Notes: a model not told the origin generated them from the sequence alone. Counted from the first letter of the stretch, positions 1-10,152 are shown. The stretch is 50,191 nucleotides of DNA from JANYCG01 sp031365665 (GCA_031365665.1 JANLYO010000095.1:1-50191); one strand, 5' to 3'. Numbers and translations are program-made.

Positions 1-1981
<1,981 letters not shown>

Positions 1982-1985
<4 letters not shown>

Positions 1986-2005
1986 GGGAGAATTCTGCCC
2001 CATGC
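1982..2005. promoter_or_regulatory. Palindromic recG/queA divergent start region
   Basis: The ATG of recG (minus, 1983-1985) and the ATG of queA (2002-2004) are separated by 16 bases. GCATGGG at 1982-1988 is mirrored by CCCATGC at 1999-2005, around the 8-base palindrome AGAATTCT at 1989-1996, with a two-base asymmetry (GC at 1997-1998). Each gene's ribosome-binding purines (GGGAG for queA, GGGGCAG for recG) therefore come from the same palindrome. Promoters must lie inside the opposite gene. Confidence 0.55.
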
Positions 2006-3099
2006 AAACTTTTACGCTCAGTGACTTCGACTTCAGCCTGCCGCCCGGGTTGATTGCCCAGCACCCCGCGCCGGAACGCAGCGGCTCGCGGCTGCTGGAC
2101 GGCATGGCGGCACAGCTGGTGGACCGCGTTTTCCGCGACTTGCCCCCATTGCTGAAAGCTGGCGACCTGCTGGTCTTCAACGACACCAAAGTCATCAAAG
2201 CCCGCCTGTTCGGCGAGAAGCCCACCGGCGGCAAACTGGAGCTGCTGGTAGAGCGGGTGTTGGGCGGCAACCAGGTAGCGGCGCACTTGCGGGTGAGCAA
2301 AAAGCCGGAGGTGGGCACCACCGTCAAACTCAGCACCCACGCGGATCACCCCGATGGCCTGAGCGCCACGCTGCTGGGGCGTTGGCCGGATGCCGACGGC
2401 CCGCTGTTTCGTTTCGTGCTCAGCAACGACGCAGGCGACGACCCCCACAACCTGATGGAGCGCCATGGCCATGTGCCGCTCCCACCGTATATCGAGCGCC
2501 CTCACGGTAGCGCGATCACCCACGCGGAGTCCGCAGAAGATGCCAGCCGTTACCAAACCGTGTTCGCCAAACACCCCGGCGCCGTCGCCGCGCCCACAGC
2601 GGCGCTGCATTTTGACGACGCCTTGCTGGCCGCGCTCGACGCGCGCGGCGTCCAACGTGCCAGCGTGACCCTGCACGTGGGGGCAGGCACTTTCCAGCCG
2701 GTCAAAACCGAGAACCTCGCCGAGCACCGCATGCACAGCGAGAGGTACGACGTGCCCCAAGCCACGCAGGACGCGATCGCCGCCTGCCGGGCGCGCGGTG
2801 GCCGCGTGGTGGCGGTGGGCACGACCACCGTGCGCACGCTGGAATCCTGGGCCGACACCGGGCACCACTCGGGCGACACGAAAATTTTTATCACCCCCGG
2901 CTTCGAATTCAAAGTGATCGACGCCCTGATCACCAACTTCCACCTGCCCAAATCAACGCTGATGATGCTGGTCAGCGCCTTCGCGGGTTACGATCGCATC
3001 CGCGCGCTGTATGCCCACGCCATCGCCCAGCGGTACCGCTTTTTCAGCTACGGCGACGCGATGTTGCTGATGCGGCAGGCCTCATCTGGGCCGGACTGA
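2002..3099 (+). CDS. queA: S-adenosylmethionine:tRNA ribosyltransferase-isomerase QueA
   Basis: QueA transfers and isomerises the ribosyl group of SAM onto 7-aminomethyl-7-deazaguanine in tRNA, making epoxyqueuosine. The 365-aa protein has the usual family length. Typical family sequences are visible: FNDTKVIKARLFG near the N-terminus, GHVPLPPYI mid-protein, HVGAGTFQPVK, and near the C-terminus ITNFHLPKSTLMMLVSAFAG. The start at 2002 is chosen because it gives the normal N-terminus (MQTFTLSDFDFSLP); an in-frame upstream ATG at 1912 would overlap recG. Its pathway partner tgt lies 1.6 kb downstream, separated by a GlcG-like gene and a toxin-antitoxin pair. Confidence 0.96.
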   Translation: MQTFTLSDFDFSLPPGLIAQHPAPERSGSRLLDGMAAQLVDRVFRDLPPLLKAGDLLVFNDTKVIKARLFGEKPTGGKLELLVERVLGGNQVAAHLRVSKKPEVGTTVKLSTHADHPDGLSATLLGRWPDADGPLFRFVLSNDAGDDPHNLMERHGHVPLPPYIERPHGSAITHAESAEDASRYQTVFAKHPGAVAAPTAALHFDDALLAALDARGVQRASVTLHVGAGTFQPVKTENLAEHRMHSERYDVPQATQDAIAACRARGGRVVAVGTTTVRTLESWADTGHHSGDTKIFITPGFEFKVIDALITNFHLPKSTLMMLVSAFAGYDRIRALYAHAIAQRYRFFSYGDAMLLMRQASSGPD

Positions 3100-3120
3100 T
3101 GCGAAGCAGATAATATTATT

Positions 3121-3223
3121 TTAATAGCAAACTATCTATATAACGCGTGGCCCAATGGCCAAAAATATTCAAAATCTCGGTTCGGGAGGCAAAATTTCCC
3201 CAATTGTTGATACCCATGTTAAC
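3121..3223 (+). repeat. Dispersed two-block intergenic repeat, copy 1
   Basis: Block A runs from TAATAGCAAAC at 3122 to CGTGGCCCAATGGCC at 3146-3160. Block B is GTTGATACCCATGTTAAC at 3206-3223. The distance from the C of CGTGGCC to the start of block B is 60 bases, identical to copies 2 and 3. It sits just after queA. Confidence 0.65.
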
Positions 3224-3365
3224 TACTTTTAAAGCCTGCTCGCACCCGTTTTCACAGGCTGATTTCCCGCAGCCGGTTCCCAAGGTCTGATTTTCAAAAC
3301 TGGCCATGGGCGGCTAAATTGGCTCGGCGGGGGCGGGTTTGTGCGGTGAAAAATTGGCGCTGCTG

Positions 3366-3417
3366 CGGGAACAATGTGCGGGAACTTGGGACGGGAACTT
3401 GGTGCGGGGTTTCGCAT
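3366..3417 (+). repeat. 13-base tandem repeat, about four units
   Basis: CGGGAAC begins at 3366, 3379 and 3392, and a fourth, degenerate CGGGGTT at 3405, all exactly 13 bases apart. The array ends about 50 bases before the GTG start of the GlcG-like gene, so it may be a binding-site array in its upstream region. Confidence 0.6.
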
Positions 3418-3465
3418 CCAAAAACGTCCCGTGCCCAACAATTTCCAACCCATGAGGAGACTTCC

Positions 3466-3951
3466 GTGAAAAATTTGATGACCGCCTGTATCTTTGCCGC
3501 CGTGGCACTATTTAGCCAAGCCACCGTGGCGCAGGCGCCGCCGCCCCAATATGGCCCGAATGTGAACCAGGAGCAGGCCAGAAAAGCCATCGCCGCAGCG
3601 GTCGCCGACGCCCGCAAACAAAACCTGCCGATGGCCATCGCCATCGTCGATACCGCTGGGCAACTGGTGGCCTTTGAGCGCATGGACAACACCCAAATTG
3701 GCAGCGTCGGCGTGTCGCAGGACAAAGCGGTTTCCGCCGCCTTGTACCGCCGTCCCACCAAGGTGTTCCAAGACGTTTTGGCCGCAGGCGGCGCAGGCCT
3801 GCGCATCCTCACGCTGCGTGGCGCCAACGCGGTGGAAGGCGGCGTGCCCATCGTGATCGACGGCAAAATCGCCGGCGCCATCGGTGTCTCTGGCGGCACG
3901 GCCGAGCAAGATGGCGTGGTGGCCAAGGCCGGTCTGGATGGCATGAAATAG
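3466..3951 (+). CDS. Exported GlcG/HbpS-family protein (DUF336)
   Basis: This 161-aa protein has a signal peptide (residues 1-23, ending near TVAQA) followed by a GlcG/HbpS-family domain covering the rest. Family hallmarks visible are AIVDTAGQLVAFERMD, SQDKAVSAAL and the Gly-rich VDGKIAGAIGVSGGTAEQD. Relatives bind haem or cobalamin-like ligands or are uncharacterised periplasmic proteins, and no enzymatic role can be stated. The GTG start at 3466 is chosen because GAGGAGA lies five bases upstream and it gives a clean signal peptide; longer in-frame readings begin with improbable sequence. It is followed by a strong terminator, so it is probably monocistronic. Confidence 0.85.
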   Translation: MKNLMTACIFAAVALFSQATVAQAPPPQYGPNVNQEQARKAIAAAVADARKQNLPMAIAIVDTAGQLVAFERMDNTQIGSVGVSQDKAVSAALYRRPTKVFQDVLAAGGAGLRILTLRGANAVEGGVPIVIDGKIAGAIGVSGGTAEQDGVVAKAGLDGMK

Positions 3952-3980
3952 CCAGCCCAAGGCCTGCAAAACCACTTGTC

Positions 3981-4001
3981 ACGGGGCTTCGGCCCCGTTT
4001 T
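3981..4001 (+). terminator. Rho-independent terminator after GlcG-like gene
   Basis: ACGGGGC, a TTCG tetraloop, then GCCCCGT followed by TTTT forms a perfect 7-bp stem about 30 bases past the stop codon. Confidence 0.85.
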
Positions 4002-4031
4002 CAATGGGTGATGCGCTGCAATGCGCTTCGC

Positions 4032-4071
4032 ACTGATCGACAAGCTACAGGTAAAGCGATATACTGATCGA
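4032..4071 (+). promoter_or_regulatory. Direct repeat ACTGATCGA, candidate VapBC operator
   Basis: ACTGATCGA occurs at 4032-4040 and 4063-4071, 31 bases apart, which is about three helical turns. One copy overlaps the predicted -35 box and the other overlaps the -10 box and transcription start. This fits autorepression by the antitoxin-toxin complex, but binding is inferred. Confidence 0.5.
4037..4065 (+). promoter_or_regulatory. Predicted sigma-70 promoter of vapBC
   Basis: TCGACA (4037-4042) and TATACT (4060-4065) are separated by 17 bases, each one mismatch or fewer from a good sigma-70 hexamer. The expected transcription start, about seven bases after the -10 box, falls at 4072, directly before the antitoxin ATG at 4073. 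No Shine-Dalgarno sequence is present, so the mRNA may be leaderless. Confidence 0.6.
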
Positions 4072-4072
4072 T

Positions 4073-4294
4073 ATGAAATCCTCCGACAATACCGTCACGC
4101 TGTCCAGCAAATACCAGGTCGTGGTGCCCGCGTCGCTGCGCGAGTCGCTCAAGCTCAAGCCAGGCGCCAAACTCACCTGGATCGAGGTGGACGGCGTGGC
4201 GCAATTGATTCCCTACCACCCGGCCAGTTATTACCGCGGACTTTTCAAGGGGCTGAGTTCCACAGACATCCCCAGCGAGCCAGACCGATTCTGA
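4073..4294 (+). CDS. vapB: AbrB-type antitoxin (VapB-like)
   Basis: This 73-aa protein has a SpoVT/AbrB swapped-hairpin DNA-binding domain at residues 5-50 (VTLSSKYQVVVPASLRESLKLKPGAKLTW). Its C-terminal tail (YYRGLFKGL) is the type that wraps around a PIN toxin. It should neutralise the downstream ribonuclease and repress its own promoter. Its stop codon overlaps the toxin start (TGATG), the usual translational coupling. No ribosome-binding site precedes the ATG, and the predicted promoter would give a leaderless transcript. The pair interrupts the queA-tgt neighbourhood, suggesting acquisition as a small module. Confidence 0.85.
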   Translation: MKSSDNTVTLSSKYQVVVPASLRESLKLKPGAKLTWIEVDGVAQLIPYHPASYYRGLFKGLSSTDIPSEPDRF

Positions 4295-4692
4295 TGACCA
4301 GTGTCCGCGAGGCAGCATCGTTGGCGCCGACGGTGCTGGACTCATCCTGCTGGCTGGAATTCTTTGCGGGAACCTCGCGTGCTGAACTGTTCGCCAATGC
4401 GGCGTCCAACCCGGTCACGTTGATCGTTCCCGTCATCACCGTTTATGAGGTGTTTAAAGTCGCCCGTCGCGAGTTCGGCAGCCACCGCGCCAGCGAAGGC
4501 GTGGCCTACATGCGGCGCGGGATTGTGACCGACATCAGCATCGACCTCGCGTTCCAAGCCGCCGCTTTGGGCCTGCCGCTGGCCGACAGCCTGATCTACG
4601 CCACCGCCCAAGCGCACAAAGCCGTTTTGTGGACGCAGGACGCGCATTTTGACAGTCTGCCTGGCGTGAAATACTTTGCAAAACAGGCTTGA
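4294..4692 (+). CDS. vapC: PIN-domain ribonuclease toxin (VapC-like)
   Basis: This is a 132-aa PIN-domain protein, the normal length for VapC. The acidic metal-binding residues are visible: Asp in VLDSSCWLEF near residue 16, Glu in TVYEVFK near residue 50, Asp in LADSLIYATA near residue 97, and Asp in WTQDAHFD near residue 115. VapC toxins cleave specific RNAs, often tRNA or rRNA, with Mg2+; the target here is unknown. The toxin ATG at 4294 shares one base with the antitoxin stop. tgt begins four bases after its stop, so tgt may be co-transcribed with the toxin-antitoxin pair. Confidence 0.88.
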   Translation: MTSVREAASLAPTVLDSSCWLEFFAGTSRAELFANAASNPVTLIVPVITVYEVFKVARREFGSHRASEGVAYMRRGIVTDISIDLAFQAAALGLPLADSLIYATAQAHKAVLWTQDAHFDSLPGVKYFAKQA

Positions 4693-4696
4693 GCCC

Positions 4697-5935
4697 ATGC
4701 TTCAATTCGAGCTCCTGAAAACCGACCCCCCAAGCGGCCAAAACTCTGGCTCCCACGCCCGCCGTGGCCGCCTGACGCTGAACCACGGCAGGGTCGAAAC
4801 GCCGATCTTCATGCCGGTGGGCACTTACGGCACGGTCAAGGGCGTCATGCCGCGCTCGCTCGAAGACATGGGTGCGCAGATCATTTTGGGCAACACCTTT
4901 CACTTGTGGATGCGCCCTGGCCTGGACGTGATGGCGCAATTTGGCGGGCTGCACCGGTTTGAAAAGTGGCACAAACCGATCCTCACCGACTCGGGCGGCT
5001 TTCAGGTCTGGTCGCTCGGTGCGATGCGCAAGATCAGCGAAGAGGGGGTGAAGTTTTCCAGCCCCGTCAACGGCGACAAACTCTTTTTGACACCCGAGAT
5101 TTCGATGCAGATCCAGACCACGCTGAACAGCGACATCGTGATGCAGTTTGACGAATGTACGCCGTATCTGTCGGTGGAGCCCAAAACCAAAGGGCAATTG
5201 ACGACCGAGCTGGAGGCCCGCAGTTCGATGGAACTCAGCCTGCGCTGGGCGCAGCGGTGCAAGGCGGAATTCACAAAACTGGAAAATCCGAACGCCCTGT
5301 TTGGCATCGTGCAGGGCGGCATGTTCGAGCACCTGCGCCAGGAGTCGCTGGAGCAGCTCGTCGCCATGGATTTCCCCGGCTACGCCGTCGGCGGCGTGAG
5401 TGTGGGCGAGCCCAAGGACGAAATGCTGCGCATCATGGCGCACACGCCGCACCGCCTCCCCGGCCACAAGCCGCGTTACCTGATGGGTGTGGGCACGCCC
5501 GAGGATCTGGTGGACGGTGTGGCGCAGGGCGTGGACATGTTCGACTGCGTGATGCCGACCCGCAACGCCCGCAACGGCACACTTTTCACGCGTTTTGGCG
5601 ACTTGAAAATCCGCAATGCGCGGCATAAGGCAGACGAGCAGCCGCTGGACGCGACCTGCACCTGTTACGCCTGCGCGGGCGGGGCTGCCATTGCCGACGG
5701 CCCGGCCCCGGCAAGCAGCCCGATGACCTGGCAAAACGGCGGCCGAAATGGCTTCTCGCGCGCCTACCTGCACCACCTGGACCGCTGCGGCGAAATGCTC
5801 GGGCCGATGCTGGCCACCATCCACAACCTGCACTATTACCTGAACCTGATGCACGAAGTGCGCGACGCGCTGGATGTGGGCACGTTTGGTGAATTCCGGC
5901 GCCAGTTCAAGGCGGATCGGACGCGCGGTGTTTGA
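4697..5935 (+). CDS. tgt: Queuine tRNA-ribosyltransferase (tRNA-guanine transglycosylase)
   Basis: Tgt exchanges guanine 34 of GUN-anticodon tRNAs for preQ1. The 412-aa protein shows LTDSGGFQVWSLG, the GGVSVGEPKDEM loop, the nucleophile region DCVMPTRNARNG, and the zinc site beginning CTCYAC and continuing FSRAYLHHLDRC. It is somewhat longer than the usual 370-390 residues because about 20 Gly/Ala/Pro-rich residues lie between the cysteine cluster and FSRAYLHH. The ATG at 4697 gives the standard N-terminus. The upstream neighbour is vapC, not queA, with a four-base gap. Confidence 0.95.
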   Translation: MLQFELLKTDPPSGQNSGSHARRGRLTLNHGRVETPIFMPVGTYGTVKGVMPRSLEDMGAQIILGNTFHLWMRPGLDVMAQFGGLHRFEKWHKPILTDSGGFQVWSLGAMRKISEEGVKFSSPVNGDKLFLTPEISMQIQTTLNSDIVMQFDECTPYLSVEPKTKGQLTTELEARSSMELSLRWAQRCKAEFTKLENPNALFGIVQGGMFEHLRQESLEQLVAMDFPGYAVGGVSVGEPKDEMLRIMAHTPHRLPGHKPRYLMGVGTPEDLVDGVAQGVDMFDCVMPTRNARNGTLFTRFGDLKIRNARHKADEQPLDATCTCYACAGGAAIADGPAPASSPMTWQNGGRNGFSRAYLHHLDRCGEMLGPMLATIHNLHYYLNLMHEVRDALDVGTFGEFRRQFKADRTRGV

Positions 5936-6061
5936 GGAAATTTGCTTAAATTTTATTCGTTTTTAATTTATTTTACATAAATACTATAATATAATTTAGG
6001 CAAAATAACATTTATTTATATAGCAATACATTCAATAAATACGAGAGCTAGCTGCCAAATA

Positions 6062-7156
6062 TTAGCTAAGTCCAGTGACGCCTTGATTTATTGCGTTCAT
6101 CGCCTGCACCACCACTTTCTCTTTCCACGCTGGCGTGTTCACATAAAACGCGTCACGCATGGTTTGCCGGATGGTCTCCACCAAATCGGCCGGGGCCTCG
6201 GGGTGCTGAAAGTGCCAATGGTCGCCGCGCAGGGCTTTCAAGACTTTCATTTTGTCTTGCGTGCCAAATTCCATCGCCAGCGTGGTGATTTCAGATTGCG
6301 GGCATTCGTCGTAAATCGCCGGCCACATCAGGCCGGTGAGCGCGGCCGAAACGGATGTGCCGTCGCCCAGTGATTTCAAAGGCGTGGCACCACCGCCCTC
6401 CCACCAGGCGCGTGCCCGGGCCTGGCCGGCCAGGTCGCTGCTTTTCATGGCGAATGTGCGCTCGCAGGCGCCCTCGTCGCCCAGGCCGCTGTGCAAGTCA
6501 ATCCACGCGACCTGTTGTGAAGCCGCGCCATAGTCGCGCAGCACCTGGCGCACCGTGGTGTTGCTCCACGCGGGCGCTTTGCCACCGTAAAACAGGCCGT
6601 TGGCTACTTCGTATTGCCCGCCACTCAAGGCTTGCTGCGCCGCCTTCATGCCCTGGGTGGCGATGTACCAAAAGATACGCGCCATGTTGAGCGCGGTGGG
6701 CGGCCATTGCTCGGGCAACAAGAGCGGATGCAGGGCCAAATAGGCGGGGTTGGCGGCCAGCGGTTTGGAGAAGTCCTGAAAGTTGCGGTTCAGGTCGATG
6801 TTTTCATGCGTGACCCGCCGTGAATGGGAGAAACCGTAGGGGTTGATCGCATGCACGTACAGGAGCGCAACACCAGCCTGGGCGCACTGCGCGCGAAAGG
6901 CCGCGTCGCGCAAGGCATGTACCTGCACACCGCTGCCGCAATAACCCTCCACACCGTGGCAACCGCTGCTGACGATCAGCAATTTGGCTGGATTCGGCGC
7001 GCCCAGCAAGGCCACGTCCATGGCCAACTCCTCGCCGCTGACGCCGCGTAGGGGGTGCACGAAGGATTTGATCGACGCGTCGACCTGCTGGGCCGACGAG
7101 AGGAATTTGTCGCGTGCTTCGACGTAACTGACAGAAAACGAATCTACAACGGACAT
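6062..7156 (-). CDS. DUF2817 / M14-like zinc metallohydrolase
   Basis: This 364-aa protein belongs to the DUF2817 group, which resembles M14 carboxypeptidases and succinylglutamate desuccinylases. Putative zinc ligands are visible in SSGCHGVEGYCGSG (His, Glu) near residue 65 and in WIDLHSGLG near residue 235, with a possible catalytic Glu in TLAMEFGT. VHAINPYGFSHSRRVTHENIDLNRNF is typical of the family. The substrate is unknown. The ATG at 7156 (MSVVDSFSV) is chosen over an upstream frame extension to 7267 because the extra 37 residues look non-coding. No signal peptide is seen. Confidence 0.82.
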   Translation of the reverse strand: MSVVDSFSVSYVEARDKFLSSAQQVDASIKSFVHPLRGVSGEELAMDVALLGAPNPAKLLIVSSGCHGVEGYCGSGVQVHALRDAAFRAQCAQAGVALLYVHAINPYGFSHSRRVTHENIDLNRNFQDFSKPLAANPAYLALHPLLLPEQWPPTALNMARIFWYIATQGMKAAQQALSGGQYEVANGLFYGGKAPAWSNTTVRQVLRDYGAASQQVAWIDLHSGLGDEGACERTFAMKSSDLAGQARARAWWEGGGATPLKSLGDGTSVSAALTGLMWPAIYDECPQSEITTLAMEFGTQDKMKVLKALRGDHWHFQHPEAPADLVETIRQTMRDAFYVNTPAWKEKVVVQAMNAINQGVTGLS

Positions 7157-7294
7157 GGCGCGAGAACCCCCGGTTGGCCACCGCAAGCATTCGCGGCGAA
7201 GTTGACGCAGGATGACCGCAACGTCGCCACGAGGCGGTGCCAACACGGCACCAACGGGATGCCGCAATGGCCACGAATTGACGTTTTGTTACGT

Positions 7295-8794
7295 TTACCC
7301 AGCACGGACGTAACCATACCGCAAATTCGTCCGCCCTTCGCCGTGCAGGTCGTAGTCCGCCTTGGCCACCGCCACTTTGTCACCCGCCAACGCGGCGCGC
7401 TGCTGGCGCGTGAACTGGTACAGGCGGGCCGAGTTGTCGCCGAAGATCGCGTTTTTCACAGGCCCGTCCGCCGCACCCAGGGGCGCAAAACCGTGTTTCT
7501 TCTGCATCTCCTCAGGAATTTCCAAGCGCCGCAGCGCCTCGATTTGCCATTGCGGCGCGCCCGTCCACACGGCGTCGCTGACCCACACCACATGGTCCGC
7601 GCCCAGGCCCGTGATGAGCTGGCCCATCATGGCCGCACACAGGCGCGGCTCAGACACCGTGCTTTGCGCAAAGATCTGGCCCAAATCGCCGTAGACGTTT
7701 TTCACCCCGTGTTTGGCAGGGATCTCCGAAAGATCGGTGACCCAGTCAATGCGCCCGGTCTCTTCAAACCGGCGCCAGGTGTCTGCCACGGGACCTGCGC
7801 GGTAGGCCGAGTGGTAGATCATGAAATTCAGCTGCGGCCAGTCTTTGGCGGCACGCGCCACATCGTTCACGTTGGCATAGTCTGCGAGGTTGGGGTATTG
7901 GCGCGCCAGGCCTTCCGGGAACAAGCCCTTGTGGACACACACGTTGGCCAGGCTGGGCGTGGTTTTTGCCGCGCGGGCCAGTTTTTCGTAGAACGGGTAG
8001 AGCAGCTTCTCGTCATCAAGCTTCCAGGGGTGGCGCGCCAATTGTTTGTTGGTGTTGTCGCCCACGGTGTAACCTTTGAAGGAGTCGGGTTTGAGCACCT
8101 CCAGATCGCGGTCTACCTTGTCGAGCCAGCCGGGCATGCCGGGCATGAAAATGGCGTGCGAAAACATGCGTTTGGCGCCGGCTTTTTTGTTCACATCGGC
8201 GCGTGCGTCTGCCTTCATCTCGTTGGTCAAAAACCAGTCACGCGGCTCCTCGGAACCTGAGCCCGAAATCAAGGCTACTTTGGTGTCGCTGTCGAGGTAA
8301 ATCTCCTTGAAATAATTGGCAAATTTCAGGTCTTCCAAGGTTTGCGGCTTGTTGACAAGCGCCGGGTTCCAGCCGGCCTTGCCGACGGCTTCGCGTGAAC
8401 GCACAAAACTCTCCAGCCGGGTGTCGTCGCGCAAAAAGTGGGTGTGCATGTCCATGATGAACTGGCCTTTGAGCGCGTTGGCCCGCTCGTTGGCCAGCTC
8501 CGGGGTTTGCGCCTCGGCGCGGCTCACCAGGTACATCGGGCCAAAGGTGTCGTTCATGGCCACAAAGGCCGCCGCCATGCCCGCTGCGCCCTGGAAAAAG
8601 CGGCGGCGCGGAATGCCCAGTTTTTTTGACAGCTCCGTGCCCAGTTGTTTGATGCGGGCCTCGAATTCTTTTTGTTTGGGTGTTTGCCCGGAAGGCATGA
8701 ACTCGTCGCTGGAGACGGATTGTGTGGGAATGGGCGAGCGGAATCGCGCGGTTTCAGCGGGCATCAATTTTTCAAGTTCGTCTGGGGACAACAT
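7295..8794 (-). CDS. Tat-exported amidohydrolase-superfamily protein
   Basis: This 499-aa protein has an amidohydrolase_2 (TIM-barrel metal hydrolase) fold. The metal-binding MDMHTHF appears near residue 115, with further likely ligand or catalytic regions at MIYHSAYRAG and GADHVVWVSDAVW. A twin-arginine motif (IPRRRFFQGAAGMAAAF) starts near residue 61, so 60 residues precede the signal, which is unusual. A start at the internal Met 32 would shorten this. Relatives include decarboxylases and metal-dependent hydrolases, and the reaction is not predictable here. It stands alone between DUF2817 and FIST genes on the same strand. Confidence 0.82.
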   Translation of the reverse strand: MLSPDELEKLMPAETARFRSPIPTQSVSSDEFMPSGQTPKQKEFEARIKQLGTELSKKLGIPRRRFFQGAAGMAAAFVAMNDTFGPMYLVSRAEAQTPELANERANALKGQFIMDMHTHFLRDDTRLESFVRSREAVGKAGWNPALVNKPQTLEDLKFANYFKEIYLDSDTKVALISGSGSEEPRDWFLTNEMKADARADVNKKAGAKRMFSHAIFMPGMPGWLDKVDRDLEVLKPDSFKGYTVGDNTNKQLARHPWKLDDEKLLYPFYEKLARAAKTTPSLANVCVHKGLFPEGLARQYPNLADYANVNDVARAAKDWPQLNFMIYHSAYRAGPVADTWRRFEETGRIDWVTDLSEIPAKHGVKNVYGDLGQIFAQSTVSEPRLCAAMMGQLITGLGADHVVWVSDAVWTGAPQWQIEALRRLEIPEEMQKKHGFAPLGAADGPVKNAIFGDNSARLYQFTRQQRAALAGDKVAVAKADYDLHGEGRTNLRYGYVRAG

Positions 8795-8844
8795 GGCGGG
8801 CTCCTGGCGGTTGATGATTGGTGATTGAGGGTGAAAAGAAGGTG

Positions 8845-10152
8845 TCAGTCTGAGGTAAACACGGTCAACACACCGGTATACCCATACAGGTGGTGGCGGG
8901 CGATTTCACCACCTGCGAAAAAGCCGACCAAGGGCACATCACCCAGAGCCTTGCGGACAATTTGCAGCTCGGCGCTGGGGCCACCAAAATGCGGCCCGCC
9001 GCGCCCGGAGCAACTCACATAAATGGCGCCGGTGATCAGGCGCGGCGGCGGGGGCGGCGTCGCCTCCATTTCAAGGGCGGCAGAAACCGCCGAAAACGCG
9101 GGCGTGAGCGGCAGCTCGGAGGTGTCGAGTTCTTCGCGGATTTCGGCGCAGATGCGCACCAAGTCGGCCCGCGCGGCCTGCACGTTGCGCCTGCAAAAAG
9201 CCAACTGCATGCCGGTTTTCAGTTCTGCCGACACCGCCACGCCCTTGCGCCCAGGGTCCAGCCCAATGATGTGGCGCACCGTCACGTCGCTGCCAAAACT
9301 GCCACCCAGGTTGACGCGCGGCGCACCTGCCGTGTGTGTATGCAGGCCCGCGCTGCGCCCAAGCAGATCGACTTCGTCCGTCAGCCCGACCAGGGTTTGG
9401 CGCACGGTCTCCAGCGCGCGCTGCGGCTCGGCCAGCGTGACGCCCAAATCCCGCAGCATTACGTCCAGCGCGGGCTCGCCGTCGAGTTCGGTGGCCACGT
9501 TGTGGTCAAAAGCGGTGACGATGCGGGTCTTGGACACCGGCTGGCAGCCTTGCGTCACGCGCGAGACCAGGCTGACCCCTTCGCCAAACGCCACCCCGCT
9601 CAAGCCGCCGCTGAAAACGCCGCTGGCGCCGCCGTGGCCCTGGATATTGCCGTTGCCGCCCACCGCAAATTGCACCGCGCTGTGGCGGCTGGCGGCCAAG
9701 CCGCCAAACAAGTAGCCCGATGTGGTGCGCCCGGCCATTTCGGCGATCAGCTCGGGCAAATCCGGCGTATTGCCGTCAGCGTGAATCAAGGCGCTGTGGG
9801 CCTCAAACCCCAAACCCAGCGGCGCAACGCCTGAAAACACGCGGTATTGGTCGGCCGGCACATCGCACAACATCACGGCCAGCGCGGGTTCGTCGAAATA
9901 TTCAACGTTGTTGGAAGCGATGCCGACGCCCACGGTGCCCGACCAATCAGTGATTTCGGGCAACTCGCTGCTCAAGTGGCTGAGTATTTCTGCGGCCTGA
10001 TCTGCGTAATGGTCAGTGATGTACAAGAGCGCGAGCGTCGGCGCAGGGGCATATTGGGCCAAGGCCATCTGTGCCCGCAGCTGCGCCAGCGTCAAGCCCG
10101 CTGCCATGCGCCAGTCCGGGTGCGTCGCGTGTGCGTAGGGAAACAGCTTCAT
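8845..10152 (-). CDS. FIST N- and C-domain sensory protein
   Basis: This 435-aa protein has a FIST_N domain (about residues 30-230) with GYLFGGLAASRH and a FIST_C domain (about 240-410) with a CSGRG segment and LVGFFAGGEIA. FIST domains are predicted small-ligand sensors, often for amino acids, and are usually linked to signalling proteins; here the protein stands alone with no output domain. No signal peptide is visible, so it is cytoplasmic. No histidine kinase or GGDEF partner is nearby, so its downstream role is unknown. Confidence 0.85.
   Translation of the reverse strand: MKLFPYAHATHPDWRMAAGLTLAQLRAQMALAQYAPAPTLALLYITDHYADQAAEILSHLSSELPEITDWSGTVGVGIASNNVEYFDEPALAVMLCDVPADQYRVFSGVAPLGLGFEAHSALIHADGNTPDLPELIAEMAGRTTSGYLFGGLAASRHSAVQFAVGGNGNIQGHGGASGVFSGGLSGVAFGEGVSLVSRVTQGCQPVSKTRIVTAFDHNVATELDGEPALDVMLRDLGVTLAEPQRALETVRQTLVGLTDEVDLLGRSAGLHTHTAGAPRVNLGGSFGSDVTVRHIIGLDPGRKGVAVSAELKTGMQLAFCRRNVQAARADLVRICAEIREELDTSELPLTPAFSAVSAALEMEATPPPPPRLITGAIYVSCSGRGGPHFGGPSAELQIVRKALGDVPLVGFFAGGEIARHHLYGYTGVLTVFTSD

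Larger units (their letters stand above)
3100..3465. other. 366-base gene-free region downstream of queA
   Basis: No convincing gene is seen here. The left half holds a copy of the two-block dispersed repeat (3121-3223). The right half holds a 13-base tandem repeat (3366-3417), then a strong ribosome-binding site, GAGGAGA at 3454-3460, for the GlcG-like gene. Short open frames in this stretch look like chance. Confidence 0.6.

Noticed and set aside
4535..5854. Long antisense frame (439 codons) opposite tgt
   Set aside because: It is Arg/His/Val-rich with no recognisable domain, and fully overlaps a clear tgt on the other strand. GC-rich codon bias creates such shadows.
5940..6061. Possible fifth copy of the dispersed repeat after tgt
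   Set aside because: The gap is AT-rich with a TAGCAATA stretch, but lacks the GTGGCC core and has no block B at the expected 60 bases.
7055..8260. Plus-strand 401-codon frame opposite the amidohydrolase
   Set aside because: Composition is that of an antisense shadow and the minus-strand protein has clear family motifs.
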